Positions 43,552-52,615 of a DNA stretch of 56,808 bases are shown piece after piece. Position 1 is the first letter of the stretch; each line of letters begins with the position of its first letter. Both the position numbers and the translations under genes were made by a program. Under the pieces are notes generated by a model. The model was not told where the DNA came from, made no database searches, and saw nothing but the letters and a program-made list of their open reading frames with translations. The DNA is from Methylobacterium sp. J-088 (lineage in GTDB: Bacteria > Pseudomonadota > Alphaproteobacteria > Rhizobiales > Beijerinckiaceae): NCBI RefSeq assembly GCF_022829295.1, contig NZ_JAKSYH010000083.1, forward strand, positions 1-56,808. Reading direction: 5' to 3'.

Positions 43552-43850
43552 TTATGGCGCGGCACGGCTGGCTGTGCAGCGGCGCCAGTCGCCCCACCGC
43601 GTGAGGTCGACCGCCCCGGCGACGGCCGCCGCCTCTTTCAGGAAGCCTTTCGGCGCAGTCCCGTCGGCGAGTCGCAGATTGCCAATCGCAAGCGGTTCTG
43701 GAATGGCGGCCACGAAGGCCCAGAATGCAGCCGGCGCTGGGGCCCAGACCACCCTCTCGATCGCGCCCCGTCGTCACCGGCCATCCGGAGCAGTCCGGGA
43801 CGATGCGTCGGGCCTCGCGGCAGGGCGTAGAGGAGGTCTTCTGGTTGAGT
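43552..43850 (-). pseudogene. Allophanate hydrolase C-terminal remnant
   Basis: Two reverse frames together give the end of the allophanate hydrolase (AtzF-type) C-terminal domain: first LLYALPRGPTHRPGLLRMAG, then, after a frame change near 43775, GAIERVVWAPAPAAFWAFVA, IPEPLAIGNLRLADG and KGFLKEAAAVAGAVDLTRWG. The amidase domain and most of the C-terminal domain are gone. It directly abuts the truncated aldo/keto reductase, so the two were probably joined by a deletion. Confidence 0.65.
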
Positions 43851-43860
43851 CTGCAGGGAT

Positions 43861-44293
43861 CGTCGGGGGCCCGCAGCGTCTCCTCCACGGGCGTTAGCGC
43901 GTCGAAGCCGTGCATGAAGTAGACGTCGATATGGTCTGTGCCGAGCCGCTTCAGGCTGGCCTCGCAGGCGCGGATCAGGTGATAACGCGAGGACCCGACC
44001 TTGTTCAGCTCGTCGTTGAAGCGGAACGTCGCTTTGGTCGAGATCAGCGCCCGCTGGCGCTTCCCCTTGAGGGCCTGACCCAGGATCTCCTCCGAAGCGC
44101 CCGCTGAACAGATGTCGGCCGTGTCAAAGAAGCTGACGCCGGAATCGAGGCACAGATCGACCATGCGGGTCGCCTCGGATACGTCCGTTTGCCCCCAGCG
44201 CTGGAAGAACTCGTTCGTCCCCCCGAACGTACCGGTGCCGAAGCTTAGCACCGGCACGGTGAGGCCGGAGCGTCCGAACTGCCTGTAGTCCAT
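43861..44293 (-). pseudogene. Aldo/keto reductase, N-terminal half only
   Basis: From ATG 44293 (gagga upstream) the frame reads a good aldo/keto reductase N-terminus: MDYRQFGRSGLTVPVLSFGT, catalytic Asp/Tyr-type segment SFFDTADICSAGASEEILGQ (the usual Tyr position is Cys-like here), Lys in ALISTKATFR and His in VYFMHGFDALTPVEETL. The family has about 330-350 residues; after residue 145 the resemblance ends and the frame runs into the allophanate hydrolase remnant out of frame, stopping at 43511. The C-terminal NADPH-binding half is missing, so it should be inactive. Confidence 0.75.
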
Positions 44294-44390
44294 GAGATCC
44301 TCTGTACGATCGCGCAACGCGCGGTGCGCCCGACCGTCTAACACGCGCACCCAGGTCCGCTTTCCCCGCGACGGGAGATGGGCCCGGTGG

Positions 44391-45425
44391 TCAAGCCGCG
44401 CTCGCCTCGGCTGCGGTCAGAAAAGCCCGCACGGTGTCGCGGAGAAAGGCGGCGTCGGCCGGGTTGGTCGACGGGTTGCCGGCGCGGTGACCCCAGAGGC
44501 TCGGGATCGGCCGCAGGACGGCACCGCGCAGGTGCGGCAGCTCGGCGGCGTTGTCGGCGACGCGGAAGTAGAGATCCGTCTCGCCCGGCATCAGCAGCAG
44601 CCGGGCCGTGATCGCGTTGAGCGCCCGGGTGAGATCGCCGCCGTAGCGCGGATCGCGGCTGATATCGCCCGCCTCCCAGGTGCAGAGCTGCGCGTAGAGA
44701 TCGGCCGCGGGGCGGCGGGCGAAACGCTCCTCCCAGTCGGTTCGCAGGAAAGTGTCGAGGTCCGGGGCGCCGAGCGCGGTGCGGTGGAGATCCGCCCGGT
44801 AGAAGTCCTGGCTGAGCGCCCAGCCCGCATAGATGCGCCCGAAGGCCCGGAGGGCGGCGGCCGGCTCGGCCGAGAAGCGGCCCCCGCCGCAATGCTCCGG
44901 CGCCGCCTCCAGCACCGCCATGAGACCTTTCAGGAACACGCGGTTGTGGGTGGCGGTGCGGGCGCTGCCGCAGTTGATCACCGCGCGTTCCACGTGATCG
45001 GGGAACAGGGCTGCCCAGTGATAGGCCTGCTGCGCGCCCATGGACCAGCCATAGACGGCGTGCAGGTGCGCGATCCCCCACACCTCGGCGAGCAGACGGC
45101 GCTGCGCGTGGACGTTGTCCCAGGCGGTGACGAGGGCGGGCCAATCCGGCGTGTTCGACGGGCTCGACGACAGCCCGTTGCCGAACATGTCGGGGATGAC
45201 GATGAACCAGCGGCCGGGATCCAGCACCCCGTCGGGGCCGATCAGCCATTCGAGGTCCGGATGCTGGGCCCCGTAGCTCGTCGGGTAGAGCACGACATTG
45301 TCGCGCCTGGGCGACAGGGTGCCGTGCGTCTTCCAGCGCAGCTGCGCGCCGGGCAGCACCGCCCCCGATTGAAGCGTCAAGTCGCCGAGTGCGAAGGTTC
45401 GGGTGGCCGTCGCCCAGCCGCTCAC
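44391..45425 (-). CDS. MetX-like alpha/beta hydrolase (COG2021)
   Basis: A 344-residue alpha/beta hydrolase related to homoserine O-acetyltransferase. Ser in YGWSMGAQQAYHWAAL is the nucleophile, Asp in MPGETDLYF and His in SLWGHRAGNP complete the triad. LRWKTHGTLSPRRDNVVLYP and IPDMFGNGLSSSPSNTP are typical of this non-MetX subgroup, whose members are often simple hydrolases. I choose GTG 45425 because homology begins there and it overlaps the desaturase stop as GTGA; the longer frame from 45785 lies inside the desaturase gene. Translationally coupled to that gene, so it may act on a lipid or ester product of it. Confidence 0.85.
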   Translation of the reverse strand: MSGWATATRTFALGDLTLQSGAVLPGAQLRWKTHGTLSPRRDNVVLYPTSYGAQHPDLEWLIGPDGVLDPGRWFIVIPDMFGNGLSSSPSNTPDWPALVTAWDNVHAQRRLLAEVWGIAHLHAVYGWSMGAQQAYHWAALFPDHVERAVINCGSARTATHNRVFLKGLMAVLEAAPEHCGGGRFSAEPAAALRAFGRIYAGWALSQDFYRADLHRTALGAPDLDTFLRTDWEERFARRPAADLYAQLCTWEAGDISRDPRYGGDLTRALNAITARLLLMPGETDLYFRVADNAAELPHLRGAVLRPIPSLWGHRAGNPSTNPADAAFLRDTVRAFLTAAEASAA

Positions 45426-46321
45426 GGACGCAGCGTCCGCACGAAGCCGACATGCCAGCGGGCGTAGCCCCGCTGCAGCACGCCAAGCCGCGCGCGCAGC
45501 GCGGTATGGGCGTCCGGAAGGCGGTGGAACGGGATCGACGGGTAGAGGTGGTGCTCGGTGTGGAAGGGCATGTTCCACATGAGGAGCCGCGTAAGGCCGT
45601 TGGTTAAGGTCGTGCGCGTGTTGGTCAGGCCGTTGCCGTCCATCGTACAGAGCGTGTGCTCGGTGAGGAGGTAGAGCCGAAGGAACGGCTGCCCGAGGAG
45701 CTGCGGCCCGATCCAGAAGATCAGGGGCGCCCACCAGCCGACCAGAACCACGGCGAGGGCTGCCCCGGCGAGCAGGAACGCACACATCGACCGGATCGAG
45801 CGGATGATGCGGAGCGCGGCGCGATCGGTGACGAACGGGTAGGCAGATAGATCGCCGCGCAGGCCGGCCGAGGCCACCTGCAGGCGGGTTCGCCAGTAGG
45901 GCAGCGCCAGCACGCGCCAGACATAGGCGTCCAGGGTGGAGGGCGGCATCAGCGCGAGTTCCGGATCCCGCTCGGGATCCTGGGTGTGGCGATGGTGCGC
46001 GAGATGGAAGGCCGTATAGAAGTGCCAGTTCAGCAGCGACGGACAGGCCACCAGCCAGCCGACGACCGCATTGGCCCTACGCGAGCGGAAAGCGGTCAGG
46101 TGGACGGTCTCGTGGATGGGCGCGAACAGGGCCGATTGCGCGATGCCCAGCAACAGCATGGCGGGCAGCAGCGTCCAAGACCCCGATTGCCAGACCAGCC
46201 AGCCGGCCCCGGCCAGCATCAGGAGATGCGCGCCGAGGCGGATGGCGCCGCGCCGATCCGAGCGCAGCGACAGCACCTTCACCTCGGTACCTGTGAGAAA
46301 CCGTCCACTTGCGGAGGCCAT
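45422..46321 (-). CDS. Membrane fatty-acid desaturase / hydroxylase
   Basis: A 299-residue di-iron membrane enzyme. Three histidine boxes are intact: HETVH near 70, HLAHHRH near 108 and HTEHH near 254. Hydrophobic stretches (LLMLAGAGWLVW, LLPAMLLLGIAQSALF, CAFLLAGAALAVVLVGWW) fit four membrane helices. This group desaturates or hydroxylates acyl chains or carotenoid-like lipids. ATG 46321 with agggaa upstream; the longer frame is not protein-like. First gene of a two-gene unit with the MetX-like hydrolase, divergent from the transport operon (140-base gap). Confidence 0.88.
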   Translation of the reverse strand: MASASGRFLTGTEVKVLSLRSDRRGAIRLGAHLLMLAGAGWLVWQSGSWTLLPAMLLLGIAQSALFAPIHETVHLTAFRSRRANAVVGWLVACPSLLNWHFYTAFHLAHHRHTQDPERDPELALMPPSTLDAYVWRVLALPYWRTRLQVASAGLRGDLSAYPFVTDRAALRIIRSIRSMCAFLLAGAALAVVLVGWWAPLIFWIGPQLLGQPFLRLYLLTEHTLCTMDGNGLTNTRTTLTNGLTRLLMWNMPFHTEHHLYPSIPFHRLPDAHTALRARLGVLQRGYARWHVGFVRTLRP

Positions 46322-46460
46322 TCGTTTCCCTGGACTGTTTGAGCGCCTCGGAGACGCATGGGCTTTGCAGCATCCATGCCGGTACCTAAGCGCATGCCCC
46401 AGGCGCGCGATCGGCTTGGTATCCCGCTTGCCTCCGGGGGTGGGCGAAGGGTGAATATGC

Positions 46461-48020
46461 ATGAGACGATTCTGGTTTTCCGGCCTGCTCGCGGCCGCGG
46501 CGCTGCTTGCGCCGATCTCCGGCCGCGCGGAAACGACGGTGAAGGCGGTTCTGGAGGCCGAGATCGTCACCCTCGACCCCTACTTCACCACGGCCTATAT
46601 CACGCGGACCTTCGGCTACATGGTCTACGACACCCTGTTCGCGCCGGACGCGACGGGCGTGTTCCGGCCGCAGATGGTCGACACGTGGTCGGTGTCGGAT
46701 GACCGTCTGACTTGGCGCTTCACCCTGCGCGACGGGTTGCGCTTCCACGACGGCGCGCTGGTCCGGGCCGCCGACTGCGTCGCCTCGCTGCGGCGCTGGG
46801 CGGCCCGCAGCGCGCTGGGCGGCCGGCTCATGGACGTGACCGCCGGCCTCGAGGCCGTGGACGACCGGACTGTCGTGCTGACGCTGCGGGAGCCCTACGG
46901 TCTCGTCCTCGACACGCTCGGCACGACGTCGAGCCCCGCGCCCTTCATCATGCCGGCGCGGCTCGCCGCGACGCCCCCCACGACGCAGCTCTCTGAGGTC
47001 GTGGGATCCGGTCCGTTCGTGTACGACCGCGCCGCCCACATCCCCGGCGACCACATGCTGCTGCGCCGGAACCCCGATTATCGGCCGCGTCCCGAGCCGA
47101 CCGACTTCCTGGCCGGCGGCAAGGTCGTGAAGGTCGACGCCCTCGACATCCGCGTCATCCCCGACGGGGCGACGGCGACGGGCGCCCTCGGCGCTGGCGA
47201 GATCGACTACATGCAATACGCGCCCTTCGATCTGGTCGGTCAGATCGAGGCCAACAAAAACCTGGCGGTGATGAACTTCACCGGCCCGCACAGATTCACG
47301 GGTCACTATCGCATCAACACGGCGTCCAAGCCCTTCGACGACCCGGCGATCCGGCGCGTCCTGTTGCGGCTCGTCGATCAGCGCGAGGTTCTGGACGGGT
47401 TCGGCCTCGATCCGCGCTTCTCGCAGACCTGCGACGCCTTCTTCATCTGCGGCTCGCCCTACGAGACCCATGTGGCGACGGCACTCCTGCACGACCCCTC
47501 GGTGGCGGCGGCCCGGGCTGCCCTGAAGGCGACCGCCTACAAGGGCGAGCCGGTGATCGTGATGGTGGCCAACGATCTCGAGGCGGCGCGCGTGTCCTCG
47601 ACCATCCTGGCCGACCGGCTGAAGCAGGCCGGCTTCACTGTGGATCTGCAGGTTATGGATTGGGCAGCCCTGCTCGCCCGGCGCACCAAGAAGGTCGGCT
47701 GGAGCGTTTTCGGCATCCATGCACTCGGGCTCGATCTCAGCTCGCCGCTGACGAACTCCGCGATCAACTTCAACTGCAAGGACGCGGCGAGTTCCGGGTT
47801 CATGTGCGACCCGCGCATGGTCGCCCTGTTCGACCGCTTCGCCCGCGAGCCCGATCTGGACACGCGGCGCGCCATCGCGGGCGAGATCCAGGCGATCATT
47901 TACGGCGAGGGGCTGGTCGTGCCCTTCGGCCAGTTCGCGCAGCCCGCCGCCTACCGGACCTCACTCACCGGTCTGATCCCCTCCGCCATCCCGCTCTTCT
48001 GGAACGTCGCGAAGCCATGA
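46461..48020 (+). CDS. ABC peptide-type binding protein (family 5), first of two
   Basis: A 519-residue periplasmic binding protein of the DppA/OppA family with a Sec signal (FWFSGLLAAAALLAPISGRA). Landmarks: AEIVTLDPYFTTAYITR, DGLRFHDGALVRAADCVASL, VGSGPFVYDR and IRRVLLRLVDQREVLDGFG. It couples to the next gene by an ATGA overlap, and together with the second binding protein at 49970 it would give the same permease/ATPase set two specificities. Ligand unknown: peptides, opines, glutathione-like or other amide compounds. Confidence 0.9.
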   Translation: MRRFWFSGLLAAAALLAPISGRAETTVKAVLEAEIVTLDPYFTTAYITRTFGYMVYDTLFAPDATGVFRPQMVDTWSVSDDRLTWRFTLRDGLRFHDGALVRAADCVASLRRWAARSALGGRLMDVTAGLEAVDDRTVVLTLREPYGLVLDTLGTTSSPAPFIMPARLAATPPTTQLSEVVGSGPFVYDRAAHIPGDHMLLRRNPDYRPRPEPTDFLAGGKVVKVDALDIRVIPDGATATGALGAGEIDYMQYAPFDLVGQIEANKNLAVMNFTGPHRFTGHYRINTASKPFDDPAIRRVLLRLVDQREVLDGFGLDPRFSQTCDAFFICGSPYETHVATALLHDPSVAAARAALKATAYKGEPVIVMVANDLEAARVSSTILADRLKQAGFTVDLQVMDWAALLARRTKKVGWSVFGIHALGLDLSSPLTNSAINFNCKDAASSGFMCDPRMVALFDRFAREPDLDTRRAIAGEIQAIIYGEGLVVPFGQFAQPAAYRTSLTGLIPSAIPLFWNVAKP

Positions 48021-49600
48021 GCCCAGCCCCGTACGATGTCATCGTGGTCGGTGCCGGCTCCGCCGGAGCGGCTTTGGCGGCCCGCCTCTCGGAGGATCCG
48101 CGCCGCCGGGTGCTCCTGCTGGAAGCCGGACGCGCGTGGCGCTCCGCCGATGCGCCGCCGGCGCTGCGCTCGGCGAACATTATCCCGTTCATGTATGACC
48201 CGGCCCATCAGGCGGACTGGCAGTGGCCGGGACTGATGAGCCGGCGGACCCGTGCGCAGGAGCCCCGCTTCTACTGGCGCGGTCGCGCGCTCGGCGGCAG
48301 TTCGACGGTCAACGCACAGATCGCGATCCGGGGCGTGCCCGCGGCCTTCGACGCGTGGGCGGAGCAGGGCTGCACCGGCTGGTCGGCCGGGGATGTGCTG
48401 CCCCTCTTCGACTGGATCGAGGACGATGACGACTTCGGCACCGCAGACGGCGCCCGGCGCGGCGGTCCGCTCCCGGTCTACCGCGCGAAGCCGGAGGCCT
48501 GGGGCGCGGTCGATCTGGGGCTTCGCGCCGCTGCCCTGGCGGCCGGCCATCCCTGGAAGGCGGACCTCAACGCGCCGTCCGGCGAGGGGGTCTCGTGCAA
48601 CCCGATCAACAGCCGCGGCGGTCACCGTGTCACCACCAATGACGGCTATCTGGAACCGGCGCGCGACCGGCCGAATCTGGAGATCCGCTGCGAGGCCCTG
48701 GTCGACCGCGTCCTGTTCGAGGGACGACGGGCGGTCGGCCTGCGCGTGCGCTTCGGTACGGAGCCCTGGACCGAGATCCAGGGCCGCGAGATCGTTCTGT
48801 GCGCCGGCGCCGTCCACTCCCCGGCCATCCTGATGCGTTCCGGGATCGGACCGGCCGAGCCGCTCCGCGCCCTCGGTATCCCCGTCCGACAGGCGCACGA
48901 CGCGGTCGGCCGCAACTTCATGGACCACCCGATCCTACGGGCGACCATCGATCTGAAGCCGGAACACCGGGCCCTCGGTCCGGATGCGCGCCACACCAAT
49001 TGCTGCGTCACCTATTCGAGCGGCCTCGCGGGCGGCGGGGAGCGCGACATGATCTTCGTCGCCTACAACCACCGGACGCTGACCGGGCCGGCACCGACGC
49101 CGCAGGGCGCGATCGGCGTCGGCCTCTACGACGTGTTCTCGCGCGGGACGCTGCACCTCACCGCGGCCGATCCGGAAGCCAACCCGGTCATCGACGAGAA
49201 CATGCTTGATGACCCGCGCGATCGCCTGCGGATGCGCGACGCGGTGCGCCGCCTCGCGGGCCTGTCGGAGAACCCGGCCCTGGCCGGTCTCGCGACGGCG
49301 ATCCGGTTCGGCGAAAGCCCACTCTCGATCGGCGACGCCGCACACCTCCCGGACGACGAACTCGATGCCCTCATGCTCGTTGAGGCCGGGGACATCCAGC
49401 ACGCGGCCGGCACATGCCGCATGACCGGCTGGCAGGACGCATCCGGTGTCGTCGATCCCAATCTCAAGGTCCGAGGACTCGACGGGCTGCGGGTTTGCGA
49501 CGCCTCGATCATGCCGAGCGATTGCCGGGCCAACCTGCACTTCACCTGCGTGATGATCGGCGAGAACCTTGCGCGGCGGATGCGCGAGGAGAGGACTTGA
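48017..49600 (+). CDS. GMC-family FAD oxidoreductase
   Basis: A 527-residue flavoenzyme of the glucose-methanol-choline oxidoreductase family. ADP-binding fold VIVVGAGSAGAALAARLSED and LLLEAGRAW; GMC signature 1 region GRALGGSSTVNAQIAIRG; signature 2 region GAVHSPAILMRSGIGP; active-site His in IQHAAGTCRMTG; C-terminal LRVCDASIMPSDCRANLHFT. It would oxidise an alcohol (choline-like or other) to aldehyde. ATGA overlap with the binding protein gene indicates coupling. About 40 bases after its stop the 109-bp repeat separates it from the rest of the transport genes. Confidence 0.92.
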   Translation: MSPAPYDVIVVGAGSAGAALAARLSEDPRRRVLLLEAGRAWRSADAPPALRSANIIPFMYDPAHQADWQWPGLMSRRTRAQEPRFYWRGRALGGSSTVNAQIAIRGVPAAFDAWAEQGCTGWSAGDVLPLFDWIEDDDDFGTADGARRGGPLPVYRAKPEAWGAVDLGLRAAALAAGHPWKADLNAPSGEGVSCNPINSRGGHRVTTNDGYLEPARDRPNLEIRCEALVDRVLFEGRRAVGLRVRFGTEPWTEIQGREIVLCAGAVHSPAILMRSGIGPAEPLRALGIPVRQAHDAVGRNFMDHPILRATIDLKPEHRALGPDARHTNCCVTYSSGLAGGGERDMIFVAYNHRTLTGPAPTPQGAIGVGLYDVFSRGTLHLTAADPEANPVIDENMLDDPRDRLRMRDAVRRLAGLSENPALAGLATAIRFGESPLSIGDAAHLPDDELDALMLVEAGDIQHAAGTCRMTGWQDASGVVDPNLKVRGLDGLRVCDASIMPSDCRANLHFTCVMIGENLARRMREERT

Positions 49601-49969
49601 CCGTCGTGGAGGCGTGGCGATGGCGTTTCCCCGGTTCCTAGTGCATCGATCCAGACGGAGGCGTCAGCCGAGTCTGGAAAAATTGATGCAAAACCAAAGA
49701 ACTAGTGCTCACTCGCATGAACGAAGTGAATGCGTCGGAGCACTAGGCATGCGCCTTTCTCGCATTCCGATGCGTGCCACCTGATCGTCGTGGGGCTGTC
49801 GTGATGGCGCTGTGCCGGCCTGCCACTGATCCGTCGAGCTGGCCATCATAACGCCCGTATCGGGTGAAGTCGGCGCGATGATGCGCCCAATCTTTCAGCG
49901 CAAGCGACTGTTGCGTGAAATAATACCCTCACTCTTGCGGCGTAATGGATCCATCTACGTCGCATCTGT
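49601..49969. other. Gap in the transport run holding the repeat
   Basis: No gene. It contains repeat copy 3 (49638-49746). The remaining 220 bases may hold a promoter for the downstream genes, with an AT-richer patch at about 49910-49935 (gcgtgaaataataccctcac). Confidence 0.4.
49638..49746 (+). repeat. Dispersed 107-109 bp structured repeat, copy 3
   Basis: The most complete copy: it starts ctagtgcatcgatcc and ends cggagcactag, so both ends carry ctagtgc/gcactag inverted. It shares nearly every base with 7371-7477; the differences seen are one extra A in the A run, tcggag for tcagag, and the intact final ctag. It is inserted between genes that otherwise look like one operon. Confidence 0.9.
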
Positions 49970-51637
49970 ATGGCACGCGTGTTGCGAAAGGGCTGGACGC
50001 TTCAGGAGTCTTCTGGCTTGTCTCGCACGTCCGACGTGACCAATCTTTCCCGCCGCACGGTTCTGGCGCTTCCCCTCGGCCTCGCGGCCGCCGCGAGCGG
50101 CGCGCAGGCCGCCGAGCCGAAGCGCGGTGGCACGATGGTCATGATCGTCCATCCCGAGCCCTCGACCCTGGCCCATTACGCGGTGTCGGCGGGCAACATC
50201 CCGCCGATCGCCACGCAGGTCTACGAAGGGTTGTGCACCTACGACTGGGACCAGAACCCACAGCCGAACCTCGCGAAGTCGTGGGAGGTCACGCCCGACG
50301 GCAAGACCATCACATTCAAGCTCCAGGATGGCGTGACCTTCCACAACGGCAAGGCGTTCACCAGTGCCGACGTGCAGTATTCCCTCATGGAGATTTTGAA
50401 GAAGTACAATCCGATCGCGCCGGTCATGCTTGCGGAGCTGGTGGCCGTCGATACGCCGGACCCGATGACCGCAATCCTGCGGCTCGCCAATCCGGCGCCC
50501 TACCTCATGAAGGCGCTCTCCGGGCGCGACCTGCCGATCCTGTGCCGCTCGGTCTTCGAGGGCACGGACGTCCTGCAGAATCCCAGCGCCAACAAGCCGA
50601 TCGGGACCGGCCCGTTCAAGTTCGCGAGCTGGGAGCGCGGTCAGTTCGTCCGCCTCGATCGCAACGAGACGTACTGGAAGCCCGGCTTGCCGTATCTCAA
50701 CCGGATCGTCGCCCGTTTCATCCCGGACGCCGCCACCCGCTCGGCCGCCATGGAGGCGGGGGAAGCGCATTTCGCCGGGTACAGCGCGGTGAACTACGCC
50801 GACCTCGCGCGCATGAAGACCAACCCGATCCTCGATCTGACGACCAAGGGCTACGAGATGACGCCGGCCCAGAGCGTCCTGGAGCTGAATGGCCGTCACC
50901 CGCATCTCCAGAAGAAGGAAGTGCGCCAGGCAATCGCCTACGCCATCGACCGCAAGGTCATCCTCAAGGACGTGATGTTCGGCTACGGCCTGCCCGCCAC
51001 CGGCCCGCTCAGCCGCAAGTTCAAGACCGCCGGCCTCTACACCGACGACGTGCGCCACTACGACGTGCCGGACCGGCTGGACATCGCCAACAAGCTGCTC
51101 GACGAGGCCGGCGCCCCGCGCGGCGCGGACGGGACCCGCTTCGCCCTGCATCTGGAGGTCAATTCCTTCGGTGAGCAGTGGCTGCGGCAAGCCGAGTACC
51201 TGAAGCAGGCGCTCGCCATCGTGGGCATCGCCGTGACGCTGCGCTCGGAGGACACCGCGACCTGGCTGCGGCGCGTCTACACCAACTACGATTACGACCT
51301 GAACGAGCCGTTCCTCAGCCAAGGCGTCGACCCGGTCTACGGGCTGAACAAGCAGTTCCTCACCAGCCAGATCCGCAAGGGCGTGACCTTCGTCAACGAC
51401 ACTTTCTATTCGAATCCCGACGTCGACCGCATGCTCGGCGAGGGCGCGCGCGAGCCGGACGCGGAGAAGCGCGCCGCGCTCTACAAGACGGTCCAGCAGG
51501 TGCTGGCGGAGGACAGCCCGATGATCTGGCTCATCGACGTGCAGTACGTCAGCGTCTTCAACCGACGCCTCAAGGACCACACGACCGGCCCGCTCGGAAC
51601 CCAGCAAGCCTTCGAACGGGCCTGGATGGACAAGTAG
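49970..51637 (+). CDS. ABC peptide-type binding protein (family 5), second
   Basis: A DppA/OppA-family binding protein of up to 555 residues. A twin-arginine-like signal (LSRRTVLALPLGLAAAASG, cleavage near AQA-AEPK) suggests Tat export. Landmarks: GGTMVMIVHPEPSTLAHY, KLQDGVTFHNGKAFTSADVQ, PIGTGPFKFASW, RQAIAYAIDRKVILKDVMFG and YSNPDVDRMLGEG. ATG 49970 has no ribosome site. TTG 50018, nine bases after aggag, is in frame just ahead of the signal and may be the real start. Permeases follow four bases after the stop. Confidence 0.92.
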   Translation: MARVLRKGWTLQESSGLSRTSDVTNLSRRTVLALPLGLAAAASGAQAAEPKRGGTMVMIVHPEPSTLAHYAVSAGNIPPIATQVYEGLCTYDWDQNPQPNLAKSWEVTPDGKTITFKLQDGVTFHNGKAFTSADVQYSLMEILKKYNPIAPVMLAELVAVDTPDPMTAILRLANPAPYLMKALSGRDLPILCRSVFEGTDVLQNPSANKPIGTGPFKFASWERGQFVRLDRNETYWKPGLPYLNRIVARFIPDAATRSAAMEAGEAHFAGYSAVNYADLARMKTNPILDLTTKGYEMTPAQSVLELNGRHPHLQKKEVRQAIAYAIDRKVILKDVMFGYGLPATGPLSRKFKTAGLYTDDVRHYDVPDRLDIANKLLDEAGAPRGADGTRFALHLEVNSFGEQWLRQAEYLKQALAIVGIAVTLRSEDTATWLRRVYTNYDYDLNEPFLSQGVDPVYGLNKQFLTSQIRKGVTFVNDTFYSNPDVDRMLGEGAREPDAEKRAALYKTVQQVLAEDSPMIWLIDVQYVSVFNRRLKDHTTGPLGTQQAFERAWMDK

Positions 51638-51641
51638 TCCC

Positions 51642-52613
51642 GTGCGGCTCGCGCGGTTCCTCGGTTACCGGCTGCTGCTGGCGATCCCGGTGGTGCTCAG
51701 CATCGTCGTGCTCAACTTCTTCCTGATCCACCTCGCCCCCGGCGACGCGGCCTCCGTGCTGGCGGGCGAGAGCGGCGCGGCGAGCCCCGAATACATGGAG
51801 CAGCTGCGCCACAAGTTCGGCCTCGACCAGCCGCTGGCCACGCAGTTCGGCGTCTACCTGCTGAACATGCTCCACCTCGATCTCGGCTACTCGTTCCGCA
51901 ACGACAGCCCGGTCGGGAGCCTGATCGTCGACCGGCTCTGGCCGACCGGGCTGCTGATGCTGACCGCCTTCGCGGCCGCGTTGCTGATCGGCACGCTCCT
52001 CGGCCTCGTGGCGGCGACCGGGCGCAATTCATGGCGTGACGCGGTCATCTCCCTGGTCAGCCTCGTGGCCTACGCGACTCCGGGCTTCTGGCTCGGGCTG
52101 ATGATGATCGTCGTCTTCGCGATCCGCCTCGGCTGGCTGCCCACCAGCGGCTACGATACGGTCGGCGCCGACAACGAGGGCTGGGACGCGGTCTGGGATG
52201 TCGGTCGCCACCTCGTCATGCCGGCCGTCGCGCTCGCGCTGTTCTACCTCGCGGTTTACGCGCGGGTGATGCGCGCCTCCGTGCTGGAGCAGGTCGGCAT
52301 GGACTACGTCACCACCGCCCGCGCCAAGGGCCAGACCGAGGCGCGAGTGATGGCTGGGCACGTCCTGCGCAACGCGCTGCTGCCGGTGGTCACCATGGCG
52401 GGCGTTCAGGCCGGCAACCTGATCGGTGGCTCCATCGTGGTCGAGACGGTCTTCGGCTGGCCCGGGGTCGGCACGCTGGCCTTCAACGCGCTTCAGTCGC
52501 GCGACCTCAACCTGCTCCTCGGCATCTTCTTCGTCTCGGCCTGCCTCGTCGTCGTGATCAACCTCGCGGTCGACCTCGTCTATGTCTGCCTCGATCCGCG
52601 GTTGGAGCTCTAG
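51642..52613 (+). CDS. Peptide ABC permease, DppB-like
   Basis: Inner-membrane permease of 323 residues with six helices. FLGYRLLLAIPVVLSIVVLN, then LIHLAPGDAA, is the family N-terminus; PGFWLGLMMIVVFAIRLGWL and the EAA region DYVTTARAKGQTEARVMAGH followed by LRNALLPV are typical. GTG start at 51642, four bases after the binding-protein stop. Confidence 0.94.
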   Translation: MRLARFLGYRLLLAIPVVLSIVVLNFFLIHLAPGDAASVLAGESGAASPEYMEQLRHKFGLDQPLATQFGVYLLNMLHLDLGYSFRNDSPVGSLIVDRLWPTGLLMLTAFAAALLIGTLLGLVAATGRNSWRDAVISLVSLVAYATPGFWLGLMMIVVFAIRLGWLPTSGYDTVGADNEGWDAVWDVGRHLVMPAVALALFYLAVYARVMRASVLEQVGMDYVTTARAKGQTEARVMAGHVLRNALLPVVTMAGVQAGNLIGGSIVVETVFGWPGVGTLAFNALQSRDLNLLLGIFFVSACLVVVINLAVDLVYVCLDPRLEL

Positions 52614-52615
52614 CG

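Noticed and set aside
49955..51607. 550-codon reverse frame opposite the second binding protein
   Set aside because: Shadow frame; the forward frame has a signal peptide and family 5 binding-protein motifs.
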